From the NCBI GenBank assembly GCA_023014485.1, contig JAJOZX010001072.1:702001-766000 (forward strand): a stretch of DNA of 64,000 bases, in the 5' to 3' direction. This stretch comes from Bathynomus jamesi (lineage: Eukaryota > Arthropoda > Malacostraca > Isopoda > Cirolanidae). Shown here in pieces: positions 1 to 10,709 of the stretch. Positions within the stretch are counted from its first letter, which is position 1. Each line of letters starts with the position of its first letter. The notes beneath the pieces were generated by a model. The model was not told where the DNA came from. It worked only from the letters and a program-made list of their open reading frames with translations, and did not search any database. The translations under genes and the position numbers were made by a program.

Positions 1-610
1 ATTTTCGTTAGTGAAGACGGAAGAAAAGAATTTATTTAAAACTTCCGTCATTTGCAAGTCATCGTAAATTTTTTCATTTTTTGGCCTATGAGTGGTCCAA
101 TAGTCTGCGAAGCTAGTTTTTTATTCCTAATAAATTCGAATTAATTTCGTTCACTATATATAGTACGAAAACGTCTGTCTGTAGCTCCACTTAACTTCGA
201 CAGTGCAGTATTATTTCTAATCAATTATATATATTTCTATCCTTAGTATATGAACTGTCATTGTATTAATAATATTTGTCATATGGACTATAGTCTGCCA
301 ATAAACCCTTTCATTTTCATCTCATTTTCATATAGCTCATAGTTGCGTTTACTTTTTCTAATAATTTTTTTATTTCGCCTTCTCAATAAGAAATTTGACA
401 AACTTGATTCTTTAAATTTAAAATACGCGTTCCTTTTTAACGTTAAGCTACTTTTAATTTCAGCATTTCACCATTTAGGTTTAACAGACCTCGCTAGTCT
501 CTTTACGTAACGGGATATTACTCGATTCTAAAAGTTTAAAATCTATGTACTATAATAAGAGAGCTGTCCGTCTGTCTGTCCGTCTGTCTGTCCATCGCAC
601 TTTCAGAAAT
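1..610. other. AT-rich sequence, no gene seen
   Basis: I see no coding region here. The sequence is AT-rich with short runs, and ends in a (CTGT/CCGT)n tetranucleotide stretch at about 541-597. A related short stretch lies at about 172-185. Confidence 0.6.
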
Positions 611-710
611 TGTTAGAAAAAATTGTGAGAAAAAAATTCAGAAATTGTATTACGGGCGGCAATGTGAAGCTCAAGATTTTCATGACTGTGTTCGTTTCTG
701 TAGTTAAGCA

Positions 711-860
711 ACGGGGGAAGGGTGGGGGTTGGAGGAAGGGTGTGGGTGGGGGGAAGGGTGGGGGTGAGGGTAATGGGGGATTGGTGTGATAATGGGGAGG
801 GGTGGGGATAATGGGGGAGGGGGTTAGCCCCCAAGTTGAATGGGGGTGAGGAGGTTTTGG
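711..860 (+). repeat. G-rich low-complexity stretch
   Basis: The plus strand carries many runs of three to six G separated by one to four bases, in irregular GGGTGGGGG-like units. Any reading frame across it is proline-rich by composition only. The run pattern could form G-quadruplexes on the plus strand. Confidence 0.6.
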
Positions 861-972
861 GAGATACCAGATTCAGAAATGTTGACATAATGTGAAGCCC
901 AAAATTTTCACGGCTGGGTTCTTTTTTTGTAGTTTAGCCTGTCTAACCGTCAGCGAAGTGACGGGAACTGTA

Positions 973-1365
973 CTAGTAATTATAAAAAGGAGTCCATGTG
1001 CCATTAATATCATCGTGCGATAGAGCCTCATCCCAATTACGGGTCGAAAGTTGCAGTTTAATGTCACGAAATTTAGCTCTTTTAAAATCCAAAACGTATT
1101 CCAGGCTCTTCGAATTATGAACATTATTTTTAATTTCAAATGTTTTCTGCCTATGATCACTGGTGGAAAAGTAGTCTCCCATAAAGATATTATCAATTAA
1201 GTCCAGTTCTGAACTTAAAACTAAATCTAAAATATTGCGTTCTCTAGTGGGTTCCTTGACCATTTGAAAAAGTGAACTTTCGAGCAAACCCTCGTTCAGT
1301 CGGCGACCGGAATTAGACTGTAAAGGACTACCCCAATCTTTGCAAGGTAAATTAAGATCTCCCAT
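973..1365 (-). pseudogene. LINE endonuclease fragment
   Basis: This minus-strand frame of about 130 codons matches the C-terminal half of the apurinic-type endonuclease of non-LTR retrotransposons. It begins MGDLNLPCKDW (family GDFN..xxxW), continues with an N..LLESS-like helix and the QMVKEPTRERNILDLVLSS block (family Q.V..PTR...LDLV), and has SDH near residue 70. The SDH histidine is one of the catalytic residues of the family. No reverse transcriptase follows in the expected direction, so this is a stranded piece. The RT piece at 1526-1711 lies upstream of it on the same strand, which is the wrong order for one intact element. Confidence 0.75.
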
Positions 1366-1525
1366 AATTATCGCATCATGTTCGCTACTTACATAAAAAA
1401 TTAATTCCTGAAGCTAATTATCACTATCGACAGTCTGAGAGGGAGGCCTGTATACTCAACCCATAATTAATTTCTTTTGTGAGTTGTCTTTGATTTCAAA
1501 AACGTCATATTTATATTATCAATTA

Positions 1526-1711
1526 TCAAGACGTCCATAAATAATCATTTAGTCGGCATAGCAAAATTTTCTCTTGTAATTTTGAGAAACGGGAGGCAAC
1601 AGCAATAGGCCTGCAGTTGTTGCTGGATAGAATTACACCATATTTATTTTTGACAAAGAGTGTGAGATAAACCTTCATAAACTCTGCAGGAATATAACTG
1701 TGAGCAAGCAT
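1526..1711 (-). pseudogene. LINE reverse transcriptase N-terminal fragment
   Basis: About 60 codons match the start of a non-LTR reverse transcriptase: IPAEFMKVYLTLFVKNK, then NNCRPIAVASRFSKLQEKIL, which is the family block N.RPI....SK..E. The piece ends after NDYLWTS, where the family normally continues to the QxGF region. The catalytic palm is absent. It is probably a relict of the same kind of LINE as at 37.2-38.3 kb, but I cannot prove they are one family. Confidence 0.7.
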
Positions 1712-1789
1712 GGCTCAGAACAGTAATGAGATATGAAGACTGATCACATCATTAGTATACTTTAAATGCTCATTGACAGGTCAGCTATC

Positions 1790-2310
1790 CCTGGTGAGGC
1801 GCAGTAGTATGGGCGAAAAATGGGAGAGTGCAAGAACGTTGCAATGCAAGGGCAAATGGTAACCAATACTGCAAGATGTTGCAAAGGCGTTATGCAATAA
1901 CGGGGGAGGGGGGAATGTTGCAAGAGAAACAAGGGGTTATGCAACTTGGAGGCGGAGTTATCCCCCAAGAGAAAGAGAGAAGGAGAGAGAGGAAGAGAGG
2001 TGTTCGCCTGGCAGGAGCCAAGCGCATATTAAGACTTCATGTGAGCGCCCGCTGTCTTATAAGGTGTAAATCCGACAGTTGGCTTAATCCGCCAGTTGGC
2101 TTAGAAGACGTAAATGGCTTGTACAGGTTGAGTTGCCAGATTGCGCTATTTATTTAAATAAAGCATATATTATTGACAGTTGGCTTAGAATGCGTAAATG
2201 GCTTGTTCAGGTGTACAGGTTGAGTTGCCAGATAGCGCTATTTATTTAACTAAGGCATATATTCTTGACGGTTGGCTTAGAAATCCGTCAGCCATTTGGT
2301 ATAATTAAAT
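1790..2310 (+). repeat. Dispersed repeat, family R1, plus orientation
   Basis: This stretch reappears in reverse orientation at about 36497-37090. Both copies share a TAGTATGGGCG start, the AATGGGAGAGTGCAAGAA block, several GTTATGCAAC-like words and a GCCAGGCGAAC-type block. The 3' part (about 2090-2265) holds two imperfect copies of a ~90 bp unit containing GAGTTGCCAGATAGCGC and ATTTATTTAA. No conserved protein is visible. It is probably a non-autonomous element of unknown class. Confidence 0.6.
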
Positions 2311-2492
2311 AATAATATCGTTTACAACAAAAAGAATTAAATAAAACACCATTACGTCATTCTGTTTATTTAGACGAATTATTGGAATCAGAAATATATA
2401 GAAAATAAATATACAATGGCATATATATGATCTAAAAAATAAAAAAAATAATAATAATAGTATAAGAAATATGAACGAGGAATATGTATTAA
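2311..2492. other. AT-rich spacer
   Basis: A/T-rich sequence with no conserved coding. It runs into an A tract of about 20 bases (2491-2510) that directly abuts the first readable gag codons. The Gypsy 5' end is lost here. Confidence 0.5.
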
Positions 2493-3122
2493 AAAAAAAA
2501 AAAAAAAAAATATAACCATCATTATAACAGTACCATAAATAAAACACGAGAACATTACCAAGATTTAGCAAATCAGAACTACCGAAAAGGTAGAGAAACC
2601 CCCGTACATTACATTCAGCAGCAGCAACCACAACACCAAAATCAACAACAACAACCCTATAAATCGAGTGCAATGCAGGGAACACCACCCCAGAAAGAAG
2701 CCTCCCAAACCCAGAATACACACCCTCCTCCACAGTGTTTTAACTGCGATAGCTTTGGGCACATAATGAGTCAGTGCAATTATCCCTTTTATTGCTCCTA
2801 CTGTCACGAACATGATCATCGCCGTGGCGATCGCCAAAAATGTGCCGATAAAGCCCCTGCAGAGTATAGGCCCCACTTTCAGAAATCAAACCACCAACGT
2901 TCCCAAAAGTCCTCCAATCCCCAGAAACCAGTCCATTCCCAGCCTCAGTCGAACCACCAACCAAATAGATTACGACCACAGGGTCAATCACCCTATTACC
3001 CCATGTACAAACCCCAGTATGGTGATCCCGTAGAATATGACCCAGGTCCTCTCCTAGGAGACAATTCGAGCCCTTTTCTAGACCCTACATTGGAGGCAGC
3101 AGTTCAACCTCCTCCCTCCTAA
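2493..3122 (+). pseudogene. gag: Gag C-terminal part with zinc knuckle
   Basis: An open frame of about 210 codons has no natural start; it opens just after an in-frame TAA at 2490 and an A tract. Gag binds RNA and forms the retroelement particle. A Q/N-rich stretch (IQQQQPQHQNQQQQ) precedes CFNCDSFGHIMSQC, a perfect CX2CX4HX4C zinc knuckle. A second cysteine/histidine cluster, CSYCHEHDHRRGDRQKC (CX2CX4HX7C), follows it. The tail is proline/glutamine-rich. The capsid domains expected upstream are absent, so the gene is truncated. Confidence 0.8.
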
Positions 3123-3149
3123 ATTACAATAATGAACCCAGACACACAC

Positions 3150-4077
3150 ACAAACTCCCTATCAGGATAATAGGTGCGGACCTCCTAGATTTAATAATAA
3201 ATTGTAGCACTGATAACAAAGATTTAACTGCTCTCCTAGATATAGGAGCACACGCGACGTTAATTAAGAAACAATGTGTAGATGAAGTACTAGAGAGTAC
3301 AGATTACAAATATGAAATTAAGGCACCCTCCTGTCAACTCAGAGGAGTTACGGGCACACCCATACCTACATACGGAGAAATGAATTATATTTAGAAGTTG
3401 GAAACGTGATATACCCAGCGAAATGTTGTATAGTGGACACAGTCGCCACCTTTCAGACAGATATCCTACTAGGTATGGAATTTTTTAACCGGAATCAATG
3501 GGAAATTTACCCAGCCGGAAAATTAGTAAAGTGTCGTAATAGAACATACCATCTCCGTGAGAATAACAGACAGCCGAATGCTAATAGAATTAGTTCAGTT
3601 CAGATTTCCGAAATAAATAGGAAACCCCCTCCACTTGATAGCAGTTCAAGTCAGTCGGTTGCATCCAGAGGGACAACCGCTCCAGAAATCAGACCCCCGA
3701 ATAATCAGTTCCAGTTGTTGAACCCAGTTGGATCAACACAGTCAGTTTCCAGTCAGTCAGTTTCAGTTCAGCCAGCTTCAGTTCAGCCAATAAGGCAAAT
3801 TTTAGTCGCCGAACCAGAGTCAGCTTCTCAATTTTTCATATGCCCTACCGAGCATATAACAGTAGCCCCTTACGAGAAGATATCTTTCCTAGCAAAAGTA
3901 GTCGACAGTCAAGGAAAATTATTAGAATCAGAGCGTACTCTGATTACAGAGAAAAGTAATTTCAAGAGAGATGTTCTTATTGCCCAAGTCCTTAGTCAGA
4001 GTCAGAATTCAGCTAGCCCTGTTGTTTGTTTAAACAAAGGAAAAAGCCCTATCGAATTAACTTCAAATCAGAAATAG
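3150..4077 (+). pseudogene. pro: Retroelement aspartic protease region
   Basis: At about 3232 one frame reads ALLDIGAHATLIK. This is the retropepsin active-site block, with DIGA where DTGA or DSGA is usual. The C-terminal retropepsin signature (ILLGMEFF, family ILG.DFL) appears about 75 codons on, but in another frame, after stops near 3390-3410. The protease would cleave Gag-Pol. Downstream (3560-4077) is a long serine/glutamine-rich linker with repeated SVSSQSV and QPASVQP words, not a known domain. The Thr-to-Ile change plus the frameshift make it inactive. Confidence 0.7.
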
Positions 4078-4170
4078 GAACTGTTTCCACAGTAGAAATA
4101 GATTCAGATTTCCCCACCAGTACGATAAATCGTGTTTCCAGTTCCTTAAGAGTTAAACCCTTCAGTATTG

Positions 4171-5200
4171 AAAGAAGAATATAACAAATGTCTGGAGCAC
4201 TCCCTTTAGGAGTCACCAGCTTTACAGGATCCCAAACTAATGGAATCATTTCTCGATTTCCTGATGAGAAATAGAGATATTATTGCCCTAAAAGGAGATC
4301 CTGTGGGCCGAACTAATTTGGTCCCATTTGAAATCAAGCTGGAACCCAATTCCAAACCCATTTTCATTCCTCCACATCGGGTTCCACATTCCCAATTAGT
4401 CACTATTGAGGAACACATCACGGACATGTTGGAGCAGGATGTCATTCAGCCTTCAGCTAGTCTCTGGTCCGCTCCTATGATTCTTGTCTCCAAAAAGGAC
4501 GGAACATCTCGCCCTTGTAGAGATTTTAGACGCCTGAATCACATTACCATCCCAGACCGTTTCCCTATTCCAAACATGCAGGAAACAATTCTGAACGTAG
4601 GGAAAGCTAACTTCTTTTCGTCCCTCGATTTAGCATCTGGTTATTGCCAAATGGAGGTCAGTCCCAAATCTCGGGCATTGACTGCTTTCTCCACTAACCG
4701 AGGCCATTACGAATTCCAGGTTTTACCTTTCGGAGTCCGAAATGGGCCTGCTAATTTCTCTAGGTTGATGAATATAGTCCTTTCCGACCTATTAGGTGTC
4801 GAAGCTCTCGTTATCTTGACGATATTATCGTTTACAGCTCGGACATAAAAACACACTTTCAACGTCTTCAGAATGTGCTATCACGCTTGAGAAAAGCACA
4901 CCTTAAACTGAAACTTGCAAAGTGCAACTTTTTACAAGAGTCCCTGGTATACCTAGGATTCCTACTATCATTCACAGGAATTAAACCTGATCCAGCCAAA
5001 CTCGAAGCACTGGAAAGGTACCCTGTACCCAAAACCATCGACGACGCTCGTGCATTTATTGGTTTTGTCGGATTCTATCAGAATTTTATTCCCCAATTTT
5101 CAAATATTGATGAACCCATTACTAATTTGTTCCAGAAAAATTCTAAATTTAACTGGGAATCCGATCACCAACATGCCTTTGAAACTCTAATTAGTAAACT
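4171..5200 (+). pseudogene. pol: Gypsy reverse transcriptase
   Basis: Reverse transcriptase copies the element RNA into DNA. The frame from 4240 shows the Gypsy order: IIQ-like linker, SPW-equivalent block (QPSASLWSAPMILVSKKDGTS), RPCRDFRRLN, SSLDLASGYCQ with catalytic Asp, and LPFGVRNGPANFSR. The frame breaks at about 4800. The catalytic YLDDIIVYS motif and the thumb (YLGFLLSFTGIKPDP, then GFVGFYQNFI) continue in a different frame to about 5200. Catalytic aspartates are present, so loss of function comes from the frameshift and not from motif decay. Confidence 0.9.
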
Positions 5201-5751
5201 AACCTGTCACCCTATCCTCCAATATCCTGATTACACAAAACCCTTTGTCATAGCCACAGATGCTTCCTCCTATGGACTAGGAGCCGTCCTATTACAGGAT
5301 GGTAGATGGTGTGGAATTACCCATTGCTTATGCCAGTCAACTTCTTTCTGCACCTCATCGGAATTATTCCACTACGGACCGAGAGACCCTAGCGGTATAT
5401 TGGGCTTTGAAAAAATTCCGAAATATCGTCTATGGCTACGATGTAACCATCAAGACTGACCATAAGCTACTCACGTACTTCTTCAAGGACAAGCTACTTG
5501 AAGAACGGTTGAGTACATGGACTCTGTTGATTCAGGACTTTGCAGCAAAAATCGTATACAAACCGGGAAAACTTCAAGTTATTCCAGACGGATTGTCGAG
5601 GCTCAAGCCCGACGCCCAAATGAATAAAATAGGAATTCTTCCTGTGTTCGACTACGAGTGTCTGCAATACTCCCAACAACAGGACCAACACACCCAAAAC
5701 CTTCGGGCGCGCCTGGAACAAAACGAACCATTGAAGGTAAAAGAACAGTAA
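5201..5751 (+). pseudogene. pol: Gypsy RNase H domain
   Basis: This part of Pol degrades the RNA strand of the hybrid. FVIATDASSYGLGAVLLQDG carries the first catalytic Asp. After a frame change at about 5300 the protein continues with PIAYASQLL, YSTTDRETLAVYWALKKFR (catalytic Glu), TIKTDHKLLTYF and a PDGLSR end. The rest (NEPLKVKEQ) leads into the tether before integrase. The frameshift at about 5300 separates the two catalytic residues. Confidence 0.88.
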
Positions 5752-7397
5752 CAACCTCAAGGATGGGCTCGTACATTTCAGGAACGAAGATGGAAACGAT
5801 CTCGTGGAGATACCAAAGGATCTCGTCGATATAGCCATTGGACTTTGTCACGACTCACCTTTGTATGGCCACATGGGACCGGATCGCACCATCAAGAGTC
5901 TTTTGGAGCGATACCATTTTCCAGAAATGAACAGATAGGTACATGAATACATCGCCGAATGTCCGTCGTGTTTAAAACACAAAGGCAAAGTACCATCCAC
6001 AGCTCCTATGCATAAATATCCAGTATGCCAAAGGCCCTGGCAAAGAACTGGAATGGATATACTGGGACCATTTCTCAAAACATCAAAGGGAAACCAGTAC
6101 ATCATTGTGTTTACGGACCACTTCTCGCGTTACAGCGAAGTACCTGCCATTCCAGACCAGACCTCGGAAACTGTGGCAAGATCCCTAGTGGAACGCGTCA
6201 TCCAAAATCATACCACTCCTTCCATCCTAATCTCGGATAACGCCCTTAGTTTCACTTCCAAACTGTTCGAGTCACTCTGTAATATGTGTAAAATTAAAAA
6301 TACACACATTGTGGCATACCATCCGCAGGCAAACGGCTTAGTGGAAAGGCACAATCGAAAGATCTTAGAAGCCCTGCATCACGTTGTCGATGCATCCTCC
6401 CGTACATGGGATGATTCCCTTCCCATGGTACAAACAGCCATCAACAATGGCTATAATGTGTCCATCGGGGACACCCCTCATTTCGTCCTATATCACTACG
6501 ACAAGCGTCTACCTTTTGATTTGCCCGACCAAATCGACCCGGCAGTTCTAACATCTTCCGAGATGGCAGAAGCAAATCAGCAACTAGCTGAACGATCTTT
6601 CAAGATTTTTGACATAATCCGCTATGCCCTAGACCAACGAAACCAACAGATGGAGCAAGAGCAACATAGGCGTCATCCCCGTCAACGGACTATAATCGTC
6701 GGTATGCGATGTTATCTGAAGAGCGTGAAACCGCCAAGTGCTCATCGCAAATTATACCCAAAATGGGATGGCCCATATAGGATTATGAAAAACCTCGGAA
6801 AAAATCGTTATGAAATCCTCGACCTCCGGGATCATTCCAAACTAAAGATCATTCACGCTGACAATTTGAAGATAGCTGCCGAACAACACCTTCCCAAAAA
6901 AAGCTGCCAGGCGTTCGAGCCGCCTATCCTTCGAAAGGTCAAGGTATTAACAAATCGAGCAGGGATAAAAAACTGAAGTGGTCACCGCGGGAACCACTAC
7001 CCATGACGAAGATTGGTACCTCGTAATACCACCAGTACTCGAGCCAATCTCTGAACAAGAGGAGGCCCCAGAACCAAGAGTCCCATCGGACCCAGACCCT
7101 GGAGAAACTCCTTCGAGAGGATCACTCAGTGGAACTCCACCATCTCCTCCAACTCCACCATCTCCTCTGTCACCACCCTCACCGATTGATGATCGACGCA
7201 CGGACCCTACATACCGCCCGCAAATGCATCAACCACGTGAACTAGAACCTTCACATAAGAAACGAACCCGCTCAGAATCCGAGCTTAACGGTCGACCCCC
7301 ATTGCCACCAAAACGAGGCCGACCCCTTCGTCCACAAACACAAGTATCCACACGGCCACCCCCAGCTCCGTATAATCTAAGGCGTAGAAATGAATAA
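5752..7397 (+). pseudogene. pol: Gypsy integrase with proline-rich tail
   Basis: Integrase inserts the cDNA. The zinc-binding part is readable at about 5850-5990 (CHDSPLYGHMGPDRT, RYHFPEM, then YIAECPSCLKHK, i.e. HHCC) with an in-frame TAG at about 5937. The catalytic core runs uninterrupted from about 6008: GMDILGPF (D), LISDNALSF (D) and ANGLVERHNR (E). The GPYRI C-terminal SH3-like block is also present. After a stop at 6976 a proline/serine-rich tail continues in another frame (6978-7397) and ends PYNLRRRNE, as in many Gypsy Pol proteins. The tail overlaps the env start. Confidence 0.88.
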
Positions 7398-9444
7398 AAT
7401 TGTCCCCCTTATAATTTTCCAAATTATTTACTCTTGTAGCCCTAGCATTAAAATTTCTACCGGAGTTGTTATAGAAAAGCTTGCAGAAGGTAAATTTTTG
7501 AAAGGACACGCGGACCTTTTTATCAATTTGCAACCCCCTGTAGAATCAGATCAATCTCCTTCAGATACAAACCCAATTAAAAACGTTTGAAAGTAAAGTT
7601 CAGGGTTCTGTTAAATGTCCAGGGAACAGATCAGATTAGTCGCGTTCTGTTAGAAAATACCTTCGAAAATATTCGAACTACAGCACGCACCCTATCAGAA
7701 ATATTAGCATTACCATGGATACAAACTGGAACTCAAAACTCGGAAAAATTAATCAAAGAAATAAAAGGGGACTGATAGATATAGGAGGAAAAATATTCAA
7801 GGGTTTATTCGGATTAGCAACCGAAGAAGATATTAAAAGAATTGAACTCAAATTGAATCTCTTCGCGCGAAATCGCAATATAATGGACACATGTTAGAAC
7901 AAACTATTAGGTCACTACACGAAAACAATCGCTTCCTCCACGCCCTTTCGGACAGATTCACATACCTTGAATCCATGTTAACTCAATACAAAGAACACAA
8001 AAGATATCTAGAATTAATAGAAATAATTAACCTACAAGTAACCCTAATCGATAAGTATTTACAGAAAATAATTACGATTCATTCCAAGGTTTTGCGTGTA
8101 ACCCAGCTAGCCCATGGAAAAATCACTCTTCCCACACTAATACCATGGGAAACACTTCAGTCCTTGATTCACACTGCCCAGACACAATTAAAATTATCAC
8201 CCATATTCCCACTCCACCATACTGATTACCCCCAATTTCTAGAATGCACCTGGACTGTACATGGACCACGCCCCTACACATACCTGATAATTGTACCATT
8301 TTTCGATGTATTCACTTATGACGAATATAAATTTCACCCTTTCCCAACACCCTACCAAAAGAACTCTAATGTCTATCGATTGTATTTACCCACCGTACCA
8401 CCTTACTTTTTCCTCACCACAGATCTATCAGCCTATTCTATGATGTCAGATAGCGACGTCCGGCATTGCCGATTCCCGCAAACAAATAAACAACTCGTTT
8501 GCCCTCCAATCAAACCAGTTATTCTTCCAACTACTAGGTCTTGCGTTATCGACTTAACCTCTTTTGGACCACTGGGTCGAATTTGTACCGTTTCCAATAC
8601 ACGCATTCATAACTTAACCCTACAAAATCTTCAGGCGTTAAGAGGTTAATTCGTGACCGACATGCCCCGGTATGTTCATTTGCAAAATTTCATTCCTCTA
8701 AAACCATCCAACTACGAATTGGACCAGACATCTGGGTTTCTTTCGCGAACAGGAATGCCGCTACTCTCGAGTGTCCGTCAAATTATTCCCTCATCACAAT
8801 CCCTATGGTTATTCGGCTACCAATTGGTTGCTCCTTGCGTTCAAAAACCTTCCAAATATACAACCCGTACAAGGTTACTATTAATAACTCATACCCCTTC
8901 CTGTCGCAAATTAAATTTAAACTCGTCATAGAGATCGTAAATCTCTCCATGAAACATGTAACCATCCTACCCGAGCTACATGCCCCTGAATTAGGCTGAC
9001 CATACGTACCGTTTTGAACGGGACAGTACCGTTTTTTTTATGGGTTCTGTATGGGTTCTGTCACTGAAGAATAATTGTAAGCTCAATATGTTTATGTACT
9101 TACTTTTTCATGAATACAGAATATTACATAACCCCCGTCCCTTTTTTGCCATCCCAATGTCCCGTTTTTGTCTCAAGGAAATATGGTCAGCCTACCCTAA
9201 ATGGAATGATCAATTGAGTCGTTTTAAAATTTCAGATAATAATAACCAGAATAACCTCTTACAAATACTACAACCTGTAACAATTTTTTCAACATCTGCT
9301 GTTAGTATCATTATTGTATGTGCTATTATCCTCGGTATATTTGTGGTGAAAAGATCGTTCTGGGAACAAAGGAAAACAAGAGACACGGAACAACGTGAAA
9401 CTATTTATGCACGACCAAGAGTGCGTACTCAGACCACGTGAACT
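7390..9444 (+). pseudogene. env: Env glycoprotein, baculovirus F-like, broken
   Basis: Env would mediate membrane fusion of enveloped particles. The first frame starts with ATG at 7390, overlapping the end of the pol tail. Its hydrophobic start (IVPLIIFQIIYSC) fits a signal peptide. In a second frame at about 7755-7830, RNKRG is a furin-type site followed by a hydrophobic glycine-rich segment (IFKGLFGLATEED), typical of F-like fusion proteins. The ectodomain occupies 7891-8649, has an in-frame stop at 8647, then continues with another frame change before 8930. A MITE interrupts it at 8992. The last part (9205-9441) has one membrane segment (SAVSIIIVCAIILGIFVV) and a short charged cytoplasmic tail. 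At least three frame changes and stops make it non-functional. Confidence 0.82.
8992..9194. mobile_element. 203 bp hAT-type MITE inside env
   Basis: Terminal inverted repeats TAGGCTGACCATA (left) and TATGGTCAGCCTA (right) bound the insert. Sub-terminal CCGTTTT/CGGGAC words are also mirrored. The flanks are CCCTGAAT (8984-8991) and CCCTAAAT (9195-9202), an 8 bp target-site duplication with one mismatch, as expected for hAT. The insert plus one duplication is 211 bp, which accounts exactly for the reading-frame difference between env segments on the two sides. No coding capacity. Confidence 0.88.
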
Positions 9445-9555
9445 AGACTTAACCACCCGACTTATGTTATGTATATAAATCTGTATTATAAAACCCATAG
9501 TTATCATCTAGTTAGCATTAGTTAGGATGTTATATTATTGTCTTAACATCATTTT

Positions 9556-9566
9556 AGAGGGAAGAG
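9556..9566 (+). promoter_or_regulatory. Polypurine tract
   Basis: AGAGGGAAGAG lies three bases upstream of the TG that opens the 3' LTR. This is where plus-strand DNA synthesis of an LTR element is primed. Confidence 0.7.
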
Positions 9567-9569
9567 CCC

Positions 9570-10616
9570 TGTAAAAATGAACCATGAATAATTCTTATAT
9601 TCCTATACTATCTTATTCTTTCATGAAATTCTAATATTCATTTATATAGTTCTTGTATCCATTTTTAAAATTCATGTGTTTATATGGTTCATGTATTTAT
9701 ATAATCCTGTATATTCGTATATATATTTAACTTTATATAATACCTATATTAATATGTATGTACGCGTGTGTATTCATTTTTACATAAGGACCAAAATCGC
9801 CTAACGCGAGTTTGGATAAAATTTTTGATTTGCTTTCTACTTTGCCAAATAATTGGTGACTTGTTCTTTTTAAAATCTCTTAATAATTTTTTTTAGATTT
9901 CGCTTAATAATGAATCCTGCTTAAGCTTTGCAATGTTCATATTTTGTATCCATTCTCTCTTCGTATAAAAGATGAAGTCACGTCTTGCCTAAGCATTTAA
10001 TTGTAAATCTTAAACCTTTAATTTTTACTCATATGCATATTTTAGTGTAAAGATGCATAGTTCAATTTCCACTTTCAGTTAACTTGGCAGATCATGATAG
10101 CATCAGATCTGAAAATACGCGGTTTAAGATAAAAATATGGCTTCATCTTCAAATATCTTGTTTATTCGTTTAAACCTTACCACAGCTAAAAGATTTACTT
10201 TATTTTCAAATATTGTGCAAAAATAATGCAGCCTTTTCAACATTTAATAATAATGATGTTAGCAGTTTTGGGGTATATAAACCCACGTAAAATCTTCCAT
10301 GTTTATTCAGAAGTTAATTCAGAGGCTGAACACTACCTGTACATTTTAGCAGTAAATTACAGTAAAAGATAGGCTTTATCTTCTCCGAGCCTTGCTCTCT
10401 TCAGAAGAACTTAGTCATTAAACTTCCCTGGTACGTTATAAGAAGAGTCAGGGAATCTTCAGAGAATTTAGTAAGCCTCCCTGAATCCTCCGAGCCACTA
10501 TAGAAGAACTCGGAGAGTAATATAGAAGAAAACTACTACAAGTCACACATCCGTTGCTGCCACCTAACTAGAACCCCCGTCGACTTCGAACCAACCTAGT
10601 CCATAGACGGAGGGTT

Positions 10617-10620
<4 letters not shown>
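9570..10620 (+). repeat. 3' LTR of the Gypsy element
   Basis: The LTR starts TGTAAAAATGAACC and ends GGGTTAACA, so it has TG...CA ends. Its boundaries are confirmed by the second copy at 23684-25948, which shares the start (TGTAAAAAGTGAACA), an internal CCAAAATCGCCTAA block, a GAGCC..GCTCTCTTCAGAA block and the end (CTAACTAGAACCCCCGTCGA ... GACGGAGG). A (TA)n tract follows directly, hiding any target-site duplication. Confidence 0.85.

Positions 10621-10656
<36 letters not shown>
10619..10656. repeat. (TA)n microsatellite
   Basis: About 18 TA units directly after the Gypsy LTR. Confidence 0.9.
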
Positions 10657-10658
<2 letters not shown>

Positions 10659-10709
10659 TACACAATTATGTTAAATAATTAAATATATTCAAAATTCATC
10701 AAAATACAT

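Larger units (their letters stand above)
2493..10620 (+). mobile_element. Gypsy/errantivirus-like LTR element with env, 5'-truncated
   Basis: The element keeps the order gag, protease, RT, RNase H, integrase, env, polypurine tract and 3' LTR. The 5' LTR, primer-binding site and N-terminal gag are missing. Every large gene has at least one stop or frameshift, so it is dead. The env is of the baculovirus F-like type used by insect errantiviruses, with a basic cleavage site followed by a glycine-rich hydrophobic fusion-peptide-like stretch. A MITE (8992-9194) sits inside env. A second LTR of the same family is at 23684-25948. Confidence 0.9.

Noticed and set aside
613..888. Proline-rich protein on the minus strand
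   Set aside because: Composition of the G-rich stretch only.
973..1711. One intact LINE on the minus strand
   Set aside because: The endonuclease lies downstream of the RT piece on that strand, the reverse of LINE order.
1828..2157. Possible 109-codon protein
   Set aside because: It lies in the R1 repeat; the other R1 copy does not conserve the frame.
2160..2490. 5' LTR of the Gypsy element
   Set aside because: No similarity to 9570-10620 and no primer-binding site seen.
10621..10709. Maverick terminal inverted repeat at the left
   Set aside because: No matching inverted sequence was seen near 29.2 or 33.2 kb; the region is (TA)n and AT-rich.
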